Shown: positions 49,162 to 57,952 of the stretch, in pieces
How the letters are laid out: each line of letters starts with the position of its first letter
How positions within the stretch are numbered: position 1 is the stretch's first letter
NCBI GenBank assembly: GCA_902768105.1
Contig: CACXJZ010000014.1
Location: 18,919 to 82,918 of the forward strand
Direction of reading: 5' to 3'
Length of the DNA stretch: 64,000 nt
From: an uncultured Prevotellaceae bacterium
GTDB taxonomy: Bacteria > Bacteroidota > Bacteroidia > Bacteroidales > Bacteroidaceae
Translations under genes and position numbers: made by a program
The notes under the pieces: generated by a model
What the model was told of the DNA's origin: nothing
The model's input: the letters and a program-made list of their open reading frames with translations, nothing else
Database searches by the model: none

Positions 49162-49182
49162 GAAGGAAGACAACACAAAAAT

Positions 49183-49214
49183 CCGCCCGACCTGCTTTTG
49201 CGCAAGTCGGGCGG
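49183..49214. terminator. Hairpin between the MscS gene and the barrel gene
   Basis: CCGCCCGAC (49183-49191) pairs with GTCGGGCGG (49206-49214). On the minus strand it is followed by ATTTTTGT, so it probably serves the barrel gene and may also end the MscS message. Confidence 0.75.
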
Positions 49215-49246
49215 AACTGGTTTATAAAGACTAACCCTAATACATT

Positions 49247-49783
49247 TTAGAAGTTATAGTAAAGACCAAACTGTACATTGGTGGCGTCAATGTCAACACC
49301 AAAGAAGTCACTCTTTACACCATTAGCCTTGGCGTGCTGCCAGCCCAAATAAGCAAACTTGGTTACGAAGCTGAACTTCTCGCTAAGGTTCAGGGCGAGA
49401 CCTGGAGTAATACCTACACCATAAGCGTCGCCACCACCGTTAACGTGAGCATGTGCCACACCCAGGTCTGAAAATACGTTGAAATATTTGCTGTGAACGA
49501 AGGTATAACGAACGTAGGGGTTCACCTGAGTAGTGCGCAGGTTGTAAGCATCAATTTCGTTTTTCAGAACCTTGAGGTCACCTTTGGTCCAACCAAAAGA
49601 AACACCGACAGCCCAGTCGCTGTTAATGTTGTAACCTACCTCAGGGAGGAACTTGTAAGTGGTTTCAGCATCAGCATCACCAACCTTCATGCTACCAATA
49701 CCCATTGTACCACCAATGTAACCCTGAGCGTTCATCGTAGCAGCCATTGCAACAGCTGCAAGTGTCATCAAAATCTTTTTCAT
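49247..49783 (-). CDS. Small outer-membrane beta-barrel protein
   Basis: 178 residues. Signal peptide MKKILMTLAAVAMAATMNAQ, then alternating strands ending in FGLYYNF with a terminal aromatic, the pattern of outer-membrane barrels of the OmpX/PorT-like type. It shows GYIGGTMGIGSMKVGD, FLPEVGYNINSDWAVGVSFGW and VNPYVRYTFVHSKYFNVFSDLG. About eight strands are predicted. Function unknown. A consensus -7 box lies about 65 bases upstream, leaving a longer leader than most genes here. Confidence 0.88.
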   Translation of the reverse strand: MKKILMTLAAVAMAATMNAQGYIGGTMGIGSMKVGDADAETTYKFLPEVGYNINSDWAVGVSFGWTKGDLKVLKNEIDAYNLRTTQVNPYVRYTFVHSKYFNVFSDLGVAHAHVNGGGDAYGVGITPGLALNLSEKFSFVTKFAYLGWQHAKANGVKSDFFGVDIDATNVQFGLYYNF

Positions 49784-49847
49784 TTTTTTATTTATTAATT
49801 ATACATTTACCAGGCACGAGGCACTGGCGTTATCCTTAAATCGGCCG

Positions 49848-49855
49848 CAAAGGTA
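49848..49855 (-). promoter_or_regulatory. -7 box of the barrel gene
   Basis: Minus strand TACCTTTG, no good TTTG at the -33 distance. The leader is about 58 bases. Confidence 0.6.
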
Positions 49856-50037
49856 GGGTAAAATTGATTTCGCAGTTGAAAATTTGATGAAGAAAAACAC
49901 AGATTATGCGAAATTCTTGATTAAAAACAAGAAAAGCCACCCTATTACCGTTTGGCACGGTGTCACAATTCAGTGGCTAAAAACACAAATATTATTTAAA
50001 ATATTGTTTATTCCTTGCACATTTCAAAGAAAATATA

Positions 50038-50045
50038 TATCTTTG
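50038..50045 (+). promoter_or_regulatory. -7 box of the kdsA operon
   Basis: TATCTTTG, 23 bases before the ATG at 50069. A possible CTTG -33 element lies at 50013-50016. Confidence 0.65.
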
Positions 50046-50068
50046 CAAGGTTATATGCACTATCAGGA

Positions 50069-50824
50069 ATGAAAAAAGGAACATTCATAGCAGGACCCTG
50101 CGTCATTGAATCGGCTGAGTTGCTGGACACCGTAGCAGCCAGACTGTTGGAAATCAATGATAAACTGGGCACAGACATCATCTTCAAAGCGTCGTTCGAC
50201 AAGGCCAACCGCACGTCGATACGCTCGTTTCGTGGTCCTGGACTGGAGAAGGGACTGCAGATGTTGGCTGACATCAAGAGCAAGTATGGACTCAGGCTGC
50301 TGACCGACATCCACGAGAGCTGGCAGGCAGAGCCTGTGGGCCAGGTGGTTGACGTGCTGCAGATTCCCGCTTTCCTCTGTCGCCAGACAGATATGCTCGT
50401 TGCTGCTGCCCGTACAGGGAAGGTGGTGAACATCAAGAAAGCACAGTTCCTGAGCGGCTTGGACATGCGCTATCCTGTAGAGAAGGCGCTCGACAGTGGT
50501 GCTCAGGAGGTATGGCTGACGGAACGTGGCAATATCTATGGCTACAACAACCTCGTGGTCGATTTCCGTAACATCGCTGACATGCTCGACATCGTGCCTA
50601 CGGTCATCATGGACTGTACACACAGCGTGCAGCGACCAGGCGGAGCCGACGGAAAGACAGGTGGTGACCGCCGTTTTGTACCTGCAATGGCTATGGCAGC
50701 CAAGGCTTTCGGAGCCAATGGCTGGTTCTTTGAAGTACACCCCACCCCCGACCAGGGCCTGAGTGACGCAGCCAACATGCTGGAGCTTGACAAACTGGAG
50801 GGAACGATTGAGAAACTATTATGA
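50069..50824 (+). CDS. kdsA: 3-deoxy-8-phosphooctulonate synthase KdsA
   Basis: 251 residues from the ATG at 50069; a longer frame would include the promoter. It condenses phosphoenolpyruvate with arabinose 5-phosphate to make Kdo 8-phosphate for lipopolysaccharide core. Motifs in order: IAGPCVIES, IIFKASFDKANRTS, FRGPGLEKGLQML, LTDIHE, VDVLQIPAFLCRQTD, WLTERG, DCTHSVQRPGG and FFEVHPTPDQGLSDAANML. TIM barrel, cytoplasmic. First gene of the unit kdsA, kdsD, large regulator, phospholipase D-like. Confidence 0.96.
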   Translation: MKKGTFIAGPCVIESAELLDTVAARLLEINDKLGTDIIFKASFDKANRTSIRSFRGPGLEKGLQMLADIKSKYGLRLLTDIHESWQAEPVGQVVDVLQIPAFLCRQTDMLVAAARTGKVVNIKKAQFLSGLDMRYPVEKALDSGAQEVWLTERGNIYGYNNLVVDFRNIADMLDIVPTVIMDCTHSVQRPGGADGKTGGDRRFVPAMAMAAKAFGANGWFFEVHPTPDQGLSDAANMLELDKLEGTIEKLL

Positions 50825-51768
50825 CAACAAGAGAATACGCTATACAGTGCATCAAGGATGAGGCAGAAGCCCTGCTTGAACTGATACCGAAGCTGGATGG
50901 TCAGTTCGATGAGGCTGTTGACCTGATATACCGTTGCAAGGGTAAGGTCATCGTCACTGGCGTGGGCAAGAGCGGACATATCGGTGCGAAGATTGCCGCC
51001 ACGTTCTCCTCTACGGGCACACCATCGTTCTTCATCAATCCTTTGGATGTTTACCATGGCGACCTGGGCGTCATGACCAAGGACGACGTGGTGCTGGCCA
51101 TCAGCAATTCCGGACAGACCGACGAGCTGCTGCGCTTCATACCGATGGTGCTGCACATGCAGATCCCCATCATTGGCATGAGTGGCAATCCGCAGTCTTT
51201 ACTGGCCAAATACTCCACCTGCCACATCAACGTCAGCGTCAAGAAGGAAGCCTGTCCGCTGAACCTCGCACCTACCAGCAGCACTACAGCGACACTGGCC
51301 ATGGGCGATGCTCTGGCTGTTGCGCTCATCGAGAAGCGTAACTTCCTGCCGCAGGACTTCGCACAGTTCCATCCTGGCGGTGAACTGGGTAAGCGGCTGT
51401 TGACCACTGCCCAGGATGTCATGCTGACGGAGAACATGCCCATCATTCCTCCCGAGATGCATCTGGGCGAGGCCATCATCCTGGTCAGCAAGGGAAAGCT
51501 TGGCTTGGGCATTGCAGAGAAAGACGGCCATATCGTGGGACTCATCACTGACGGTGACATCCGCCGTGCCATGGAGAAGTGGCAGGCAGAGTTCTTCGAC
51601 CGTACCGTGAGCGACATCATGACGAGGACGCCCAAGACCGTCTCTCCCCAGACGAAGATTACCGAGATACAACAGATTATGAATAGATACAAAGTACATA
51701 CTGTGCTCGTGGTGAGCGAAGACAACCGCCTGCTGGGTGTGGTTGACCACTATGCATGTATGATATAA
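50821..51768 (+). CDS. kdsD: D-arabinose 5-phosphate isomerase KdsD
   Basis: 315 residues. An SIS domain (about 30-190) shows VTGVGKSGHIGAKIAATFSSTGTPSFFINPLDVYHGDLG, and two CBS domains follow (about 200-315: VMLTENMPIIPP and IMTRTPKTVSP). It converts ribulose 5-phosphate to arabinose 5-phosphate, the KdsA substrate. The gene overlaps kdsA by four bases, so the two are translated together. Confidence 0.95.
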   Translation: MTTREYAIQCIKDEAEALLELIPKLDGQFDEAVDLIYRCKGKVIVTGVGKSGHIGAKIAATFSSTGTPSFFINPLDVYHGDLGVMTKDDVVLAISNSGQTDELLRFIPMVLHMQIPIIGMSGNPQSLLAKYSTCHINVSVKKEACPLNLAPTSSTTATLAMGDALAVALIEKRNFLPQDFAQFHPGGELGKRLLTTAQDVMLTENMPIIPPEMHLGEAIILVSKGKLGLGIAEKDGHIVGLITDGDIRRAMEKWQAEFFDRTVSDIMTRTPKTVSPQTKITEIQQIMNRYKVHTVLVVSEDNRLLGVVDHYACMI

Positions 51769-51785
51769 AGCACAAGGATAAGACT

Positions 51786-54700
51786 ATGAAAGGAATTAAG
51801 AAAATATTGCTGGCGCTGGCGCTCATCATGCCATTAGCAGCTACAGGCGTTTACCTGTTTAAGACACTGGATGCACGCAACGGACTGACAAGCAGTCAGA
51901 TCAACTGCATCCTGAAAGACTCGAAAGGTTATGTATGGTTAGGAACACCTGCCGGACTGTACCGCTACGACGGTTACGTGTTCAAGAACTACCAGAGCGA
52001 CTCGCAGGACGGCTCATCGCTGCCCGACAGCTATATCAAGAGCATCCAGGAGACGCTTGACGGAAACCTGTGGATTGAGACAGCCTCTGGCTTCTGTGTC
52101 TATCATCCCCAGACAGAGACCTTCGAACGCGACATGAAGCAGGTGCTGGGACGCATGGGCATTGAGGGCGAGCCGAACATTGTCTATGTTGACCGCCATA
52201 AGAACCTCTGGGCAGCCATTCCCAACAAGGGTGTCGTTGCCTATAACATGCAGCAGCAGTTGCTCCATGAGTTCGGTTACACCAACGATGCTCACGGTAT
52301 TCCGCAAGGTACCATCTGCTCCATCAGTGAGTGTCGCGATGGTGCCATCATGGTCTATGATGACGGCCGTCTCGTCTGCTGCGACGTCATGCACCAGGTA
52401 CACACGGTGTGGGCTACTGACTACATCGCCACTCAGCATCTGCGCAAGACGAAGAGCCTCAAGGCGTATGCCGACCAGAAGGAGAACATCTGGCTCTACG
52501 GACAGGGTACGCTCTTCATCTACAACAAGAACACCAACCAGTGGGACACCTCGTTCGGCGATAAGCTTGGACTCTCGAGCATCAGCGTTGACCACGCTGT
52601 CAACAGCATTGTAGGCGACAACTACGAGAACGTGTGGATAGGTACTGACCGTAATGGTCTGATGCACTATAACGTCAACTCACATGAACTGCTTTCTGTG
52701 CCTACGCGTAGCATGAACGACAACAGGGCCTTGGACGAGGTGGTTGCCATTCAGAGTCTTTACTTCGACGAGACAGACCTGTTGTGGGTAGGAACAGAGA
52801 AGTCTGGTCTAGCATATAGCGGCCGTAATATCTATAAGTTCGAGTCCCTGCTCAACGGTGACGTCACAGCCATTGCACAGGATGCCAACGGAGAGCTCTG
52901 GTACGGCACCAGCGACAAGGGTATCCTCGGCTATGACGGACCATTGGCCAGTAAGAAGACCACCTGTATGGCTACGACGCCTGACGGTAGCATCTGGATA
53001 GGTTCCCGACAGAATGGTCTGACGCGCATCAAGAATGGCTCGGCCATCATCTATTCTGCTGCCAAGGACAGCATGAGAACGCTGATTGACGATCATGTCA
53101 ACGCGCTCTGTGCCGACAAGACGGGTAACCTGTGGATTGCCACCAACGGAGGTCTGCAGGTGTATAACCCTAAGATGAACAGCTTCTCAAGCTACACCCG
53201 TGAGAGCGGAAAGCTGACCACCAATAACATCACTTCGTTATGGTATGGCTCCAACAACAACCTGCTGGTTGGTACGGCCGAAGGACTCATCATGCTGAAC
53301 CTGTCAACAACAGAGAAGAAGCTGATCACGGGTAACAGCTCGAACCTGAAGGCATTCACCAGCAACTACATCACGCAGGTCATGCAAGACTCTCGTGGAC
53401 TGATATGGGTCGGCACACGTGAGGGTATCAACATCATCAACCTGGAGAACGACGGCCTGGACTATCTAACAGAGAAGGAAGGCTTGTGCAACAATGCAGT
53501 ATGCGGTCTGGCAGAGGATAAGGTTCACAACATCTGGGTGACCACGAAGAACGGCGTGTCGCGTATCGTAGTCCAGCGAAACCATGAGACGGACTCCTAC
53601 AACTACGGTCTCTACAACTACGACACCAGCGATGGTCTGCAATCAAACGAGTTCAACATAGGTTCCATCATTACCCGTAAGGACGGTAGCGTCATCTTCG
53701 GCGGACTGTTTGGCGTCAACTGGGTACGCCAGGGTGCGAAGGAGGGTACGGAGTCTTTGCCGCGTGTTATGCTGACACAGCTGTTCATTGGCGAGGAGGA
53801 GATTCTGACCGGTCATTCCTATAACGGTCGTGTACCTCTCCCTCAGGCACTGAACGAGAGTAACCGTATTGAACTGGCGAACGACCAGAACAACATTACC
53901 ATCAAGTTTGCCACAGGTAACTACAACCAGAGCGAACGCCTGCAGTTCATGTATTGGATGGAGGGTTTGGACGACGACTGGAAAAATGGCGATGCTCTGA
54001 ATCATGGTGTCACCTTCCGCGACCTTAGTAGCAAGACCTACACGCTACACGTGAAAGCCGTCAGCGCGGAGGGAGCCGTCAGTAACCAGGAGCGCATACT
54101 GGAGATTCAGATCCTGCGTCCCTGGTGGCTGTCGTGGTGGATGATTGTCATCTACGTGCTGATTATCGCCATCTCACTCTATGTATGGCGCTTCGGCTAC
54201 AAGAAGCTGAAGGAGATCTGGCAGCGTAAGAAGAACGTCATCGACGAACTGAAGCGCCAGCGTGAGGACATCAAGATTGCCAGCGATGACCTGCGACAGC
54301 CCATGGCACGCATGACCACCATCATCGGCAACCTCGCAGAGAAGGAGGAGTCGCTCGAGGGCCGTGAGCAGCTGAACTCCCTACACTTCCAGATGCTGCA
54401 GATCATCACACGTATTTCGGAGATGCAGTCGTCACTCGAGAATCCCGAGGTCAAGGCCATCTCGTCTGTCAACGAGCGTATGGGTCTGAACGACAAGGGC
54501 GAGGTAAGCCTGCCGCAGATAGCATCCAGCGAGCTGACCTACGAGATCAAGCCGCGTCAGCTGGAGGCTTCTGCCAAGAAGTTCATCGTGGTCTTCATCG
54601 ACGATAACGATGCCTTCCTGGACTTCATCAAGAAGCAGTTACAGAACATCTACGATATCCGTATCTACAACAATATTGCCATTGCAGCAGAAGACGTCAA

Positions 54701-55535
54701 GGTCATGAAGGCCGATCTCGTCATCTGTAAGCAGGATATGATGGAGATGACGGGTAGTGAGCTGTGTAACAAGATGAAGTCAAGCTCCATGACCGAACGC
54801 ACGAAGTTCATCCTTATGACTGATGGCGTACTCACTCCGCAGGACATGAAGAACCAGAACATCACCCTCTCGGCCGATGACATGATCTCCAAGCCGTTCA
54901 ACATCCAGGAGGCTGTCATGCGCTTCAACAAGGTGCTGGGCATTGCGCCGATCGAGCTCGAGCACAACGTCATCGAAGGTGGCGAGACGCGTATGCTGGA
55001 GAGTCAGAACTCCAGTATGACCACCTCCACGTTCTACTTCGACGAGAGCGAGAACAGGGTCAAGGAGACCACCTTCGACGATACGAACGCGGAAGAAGAG
55101 ACCACAACTGCCGACGATACAGAAAGCACTGCCGACACCTCGCTGTCTATTGGTCTGTACAACGACAACGAGACGCTGGGCGACTACTCTATGAGCAACA
55201 TCATTGACCAACAGCTCATGCGTAACGTGGAGCAGTACGTCATCCAGAACATGAGCCGCGGACAGATCAGTCTTGATGAGATGGCAACAGCCATGGGCAT
55301 GGGACGCGTGCCGTTCTTCCACAAGATTCGTAACATTACCACCAAGACACCTACGGAGCTGGTACGTGACCTGCGCCTGAAGCATGCGTGCTCGCTGCTC
55401 ACGCGTACGAACATCAACATGAACGAGCTGGCAGCAAACGTAGGATTCCTGACAGCCGAGAACTTTGCCAACGCCTTCAAGGAGAAGTTTGGCATCACCC
55501 CGCTCGAATATCGCTTAAGACACCGCAAGTCATGA
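51786..55535 (+). CDS. Hybrid two-component-like regulator with degenerate kinase and receiver
   Basis: 1249 residues from the ATG at 51786. An N-terminal hydrophobic segment (5-24) precedes a two-component propeller domain with many WIGT/WVGT motifs (25-690) and a Y_Y_Y domain (about 690-775). A transmembrane helix lies at about 780-800. The dimerisation helix reads SDDLRQPM (near 832) where kinases have SHELRTPL, so the phospho-histidine is lost. There is no ATPase domain, since only about 50 residues separate it from a receiver-like domain (935-1055). In the receiver the aspartate position is lysine (DLVICKQDMMEM). An acidic linker and an AraC-type double HTH end the protein (about 1135-1249). 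It is probably a one-component transmembrane regulator. Cotranscribed with kdsA/kdsD. Confidence 0.85.
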   Translation: MKGIKKILLALALIMPLAATGVYLFKTLDARNGLTSSQINCILKDSKGYVWLGTPAGLYRYDGYVFKNYQSDSQDGSSLPDSYIKSIQETLDGNLWIETASGFCVYHPQTETFERDMKQVLGRMGIEGEPNIVYVDRHKNLWAAIPNKGVVAYNMQQQLLHEFGYTNDAHGIPQGTICSISECRDGAIMVYDDGRLVCCDVMHQVHTVWATDYIATQHLRKTKSLKAYADQKENIWLYGQGTLFIYNKNTNQWDTSFGDKLGLSSISVDHAVNSIVGDNYENVWIGTDRNGLMHYNVNSHELLSVPTRSMNDNRALDEVVAIQSLYFDETDLLWVGTEKSGLAYSGRNIYKFESLLNGDVTAIAQDANGELWYGTSDKGILGYDGPLASKKTTCMATTPDGSIWIGSRQNGLTRIKNGSAIIYSAAKDSMRTLIDDHVNALCADKTGNLWIATNGGLQVYNPKMNSFSSYTRESGKLTTNNITSLWYGSNNNLLVGTAEGLIMLNLSTTEKKLITGNSSNLKAFTSNYITQVMQDSRGLIWVGTREGINIINLENDGLDYLTEKEGLCNNAVCGLAEDKVHNIWVTTKNGVSRIVVQRNHETDSYNYGLYNYDTSDGLQSNEFNIGSIITRKDGSVIFGGLFGVNWVRQGAKEGTESLPRVMLTQLFIGEEEILTGHSYNGRVPLPQALNESNRIELANDQNNITIKFATGNYNQSERLQFMYWMEGLDDDWKNGDALNHGVTFRDLSSKTYTLHVKAVSAEGAVSNQERILEIQILRPWWLSWWMIVIYVLIIAISLYVWRFGYKKLKEIWQRKKNVIDELKRQREDIKIASDDLRQPMARMTTIIGNLAEKEESLEGREQLNSLHFQMLQIITRISEMQSSLENPEVKAISSVNERMGLNDKGEVSLPQIASSELTYEIKPRQLEASAKKFIVVFIDDNDAFLDFIKKQLQNIYDIRIYNNIAIAAEDVKVMKADLVICKQDMMEMTGSELCNKMKSSSMTERTKFILMTDGVLTPQDMKNQNITLSADDMISKPFNIQEAVMRFNKVLGIAPIELEHNVIEGGETRMLESQNSSMTTSTFYFDESENRVKETTFDDTNAEEETTTADDTESTADTSLSIGLYNDNETLGDYSMSNIIDQQLMRNVEQYVIQNMSRGQISLDEMATAMGMGRVPFFHKIRNITTKTPTELVRDLRLKHACSLLTRTNINMNELAANVGFLTAENFANAFKEKFGITPLEYRLRHRKS

Positions 55536-56794
55536 TGCGGACAGTCCTCTTGACATGTATGCTTGTCTTGTGCCTGGGACATTCCCAGGCACAGGACAGC
55601 GATTCTGTCATTGTCAAGGTGCTCAAGGAGCAGGGCGTCAAGTTCTCTGACGACAACAGCGTCACGCTCCTCCTCAGTGGTCGCGACAAGTTCGAGGATA
55701 TGTTCAAGGCCATCCGACAGGCAAAGATGAGCATCCACCTGGAGTACTTCAACTTCCGTAACGACAGCATCGCGTCCCTGCTCTTCGACATCTTGCGCGA
55801 GAAGCGTCACGAAGGGGTCGAGGTGCGTGCATTGTTCGATGGGTTCGGCAACGACTCCAACAACCGTCCACTGAAGAAGAAGCACCTGGAGGCGCTGCGT
55901 CAAGACAGCATCGAGATCTATGAGTTCGACCCCATCCGCTTCCCTTGGGTCAACCATGTCTTCAGTCGTGACCATCGTAAGATTGTGGTCATCGACGGAC
56001 AGATAGCCTACACGGGAGGCATGAACGTGGCCGACTATTACATCGTGGGTACGGAGCAGGTGGGCGAATGGCGCGACATCCATTGTCGCATCGAGGGAAG
56101 TGCCGTTCACGACCTGCAGACCATCTTCCTCAAGATCTGGAACAAGACCACTCGTCAGAACATCCACGGGGCACAGTACTATCGTGCACGCATGCCATAC
56201 GCCTTCGAAGGGTTGCGTCCTGACACGACACCGACTGCAGGCCATAAGAAGGTGGGCATCATCAATCGTGAGCCACGTACCTCGCCTAAGATCATACGCC
56301 TGTTCTATCTGGAAGCCATCAACAGCGCGAAGGATAGCATCCGCATCATCAACCCCTACCTCACGCTCAACCACAAGCTGAAGAAGGCGCTGAAGAATGC
56401 TGTGAAGCGTGGCGTGAAGGTCGAGATTATGGTGTCTGCCAAGAGCGATATCCCCCTGACGCCCGACTGCGTGTTCTATAATGTTCACAAACTGATGAAG
56501 CACGGCGTACATGTCTGGCTCTACCAGCCTGGCTTCCATCACTCAAAGATTATCACCATCGACGGGAAATACTGCACCGTGGGCAGTGCAAACCTCAATG
56601 CACGCAGCCTACGCTGGGACTACGAGGAGAATGCTGTCATCGTGGACCCAGAGACGACACGCGAGCTCGACCAGATGTTCGACCGCGACAAGCTGCAGTC
56701 CGTCTATCTCACGCCCGAGGAGTGGGACCGCTTCCGCACTCCCTGGCAGAAGTTCCGCGGATGGTTTGCTCACCTGCTTAGTCCGTTCCTGTAA
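55532..56794 (+). CDS. Secreted phospholipase D / cardiolipin synthase-like protein
   Basis: 420 residues from the ATG at 55532, which overlaps the regulator gene by four bases (ATGA). A signal peptide (LLTCMLVLCLGHSQAQ) replaces the two helices of typical cardiolipin synthases. Two HKD motifs are intact: HRKIVVIDGQIAYTGGMN and HHSKIITIDGKYCTVGSAN. It should form or cleave phosphodiester bonds of phospholipids at the periplasmic face. The pairing with the regulator and Kdo genes suggests envelope maintenance. Confidence 0.88.
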   Translation: MMRTVLLTCMLVLCLGHSQAQDSDSVIVKVLKEQGVKFSDDNSVTLLLSGRDKFEDMFKAIRQAKMSIHLEYFNFRNDSIASLLFDILREKRHEGVEVRALFDGFGNDSNNRPLKKKHLEALRQDSIEIYEFDPIRFPWVNHVFSRDHRKIVVIDGQIAYTGGMNVADYYIVGTEQVGEWRDIHCRIEGSAVHDLQTIFLKIWNKTTRQNIHGAQYYRARMPYAFEGLRPDTTPTAGHKKVGIINREPRTSPKIIRLFYLEAINSAKDSIRIINPYLTLNHKLKKALKNAVKRGVKVEIMVSAKSDIPLTPDCVFYNVHKLMKHGVHVWLYQPGFHHSKIITIDGKYCTVGSANLNARSLRWDYEENAVIVDPETTRELDQMFDRDKLQSVYLTPEEWDRFRTPWQKFRGWFAHLLSPFL

Positions 56795-56815
56795 GTCCAA
56801 TAATCCATCGCCCCT

Positions 56816-57952
56816 ATGACCACACAGCGCAATACCGTCATCAGCATCTGCAAGGCCATCGCCATCATCCTCATGGTCATCGGACACGCCGAGTCACCCG
56901 ACGTGCTCCACCGGTTTCTCTATGAGTTCCACATGCCGGTGTTCTTTGCTGCTGCGGGTTACTTCTTTTCCCTGAAATACCTTGACGACGAGGTGACATT
57001 CGTCAAGAAGCGCATCAAGGGGCTTTACTGGCCTTTCGTCAAGTGGAGCGTCATCTTCCTCGTGCTGCACAACTGGATGTTCGACATCGGCATCCTCAAC
57101 GAGGTGTACGGCAATGAGGCTGGCGGCGTCACGCATCCCTACACCTGGCGACAGACGGAGCAGTGCCTCTGGAACATCCTCACGGCGATGGGCGGTTACG
57201 ACCAGTTCCTCAACGGGGCCTTCTGGTTCTTCCGTGGGCTCTTCGTGGCCAGCATCCTATACCTTATTATATATAAGGTGGTGAATCTAGGAATTTCTAG
57301 GCTTCCTAGAATTCCTAGATCCTCTTCCCTCACCCCTTATCTCGTCTGTCTGCTCCTGCTGTTGCTCTGCGCCTGGAAGACCTACGAGGGACTGAAGGTC
57401 ATCACGCTCGTGCAGGGCGGCTACCGCGAGCTCATGGGCTGCTTCTTCTTTGGCTGCGGCTTCATCTTCCGCCAGTGGGAACAGAAGTACCGCCCCATGT
57501 GGTGGACAACCATCCTGTTTGCCGTCATCGTCTGGTGGTTCTCGCAAAACCTGTGGGCCAACATGAACTGGCGTTCTACGTTCGAGCAGTTCCTGTCACT
57601 GCCCTTCCCTGCCCTCTGTGGCTGTCTCATGGTGTATAACATCAGTACGTGGCTCGACAAACATGAAGGGTGGCTCAAGCGTTTCCTCGTCTTCTGTGGC
57701 GACAACACGCTGCCTATCTTCGTCTTCCATATCCTCGCGTTCAAGGTGGTGAGCCTGCTGAAGATATGGTACTACGGACTTGACCCGCGACAGATAGGCT
57801 GCCACATGGTCATTCACGAACATGCCAAGGAAGACTGGTTCTGGGTTCTTTACACCATCGTGGGCGTAGGCCTACCGTTGCTTTGCACGTGGTGTTGGCG
57901 GAAAATCAGGCAGAGATGGCATCGAGCATCATCTGCACCTCAGGGTCAGTAA
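56816..57952 (+). CDS. Membrane acyltransferase (acyltransferase 3 family)
   Basis: 378 residues with about ten hydrophobic segments. Family motifs are ISICKAIAIILMVIGHAES near the start, with the catalytic-type histidine, then FHMPVFFAAAGYFFSLKY and NGAFWFFRGLF. Such proteins O-acylate surface polysaccharides or other envelope molecules. Residues about 157-171 (LGISRLPRIPRSSS) are encoded by a CCTAG-type repeat that looks inserted into a loop. Its 3' end overlaps the convergent TPR gene by 47 bases. 21 bases after the phospholipase D-like gene and probably in its operon. Confidence 0.85.
   Translation: MTTQRNTVISICKAIAIILMVIGHAESPDVLHRFLYEFHMPVFFAAAGYFFSLKYLDDEVTFVKKRIKGLYWPFVKWSVIFLVLHNWMFDIGILNEVYGNEAGGVTHPYTWRQTEQCLWNILTAMGGYDQFLNGAFWFFRGLFVASILYLIIYKVVNLGISRLPRIPRSSSLTPYLVCLLLLLLCAWKTYEGLKVITLVQGGYRELMGCFFFGCGFIFRQWEQKYRPMWWTTILFAVIVWWFSQNLWANMNWRSTFEQFLSLPFPALCGCLMVYNISTWLDKHEGWLKRFLVFCGDNTLPIFVFHILAFKVVSLLKIWYYGLDPRQIGCHMVIHEHAKEDWFWVLYTIVGVGLPLLCTWCWRKIRQRWHRASSAPQGQ
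57287..57325. repeat. CCTAG-type repeat inside the acyltransferase gene
   Basis: CTAGGAATTTCTAGGCTTCC then TAGAATTCCTAG. The motif is shared with the noncoding array at 11747-11793 and is in frame here. Confidence 0.65.

Noticed and set aside
49884-50072. A 62-codon gene upstream of kdsA
   Set aside because: It runs through the kdsA promoter and start codon, is AT-rich and has no recognisable features.
51786-55535. Polysaccharide utilisation locus centred on the large regulator
   Set aside because: No SusC/SusD pair, glycoside hydrolase or sulfatase lies nearby; neighbours make Kdo and modify the envelope.
55184-56542. A 452-codon minus strand frame across the regulator end and phospholipase gene
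   Set aside because: It crosses two well-supported genes on the other strand and shows no domain.
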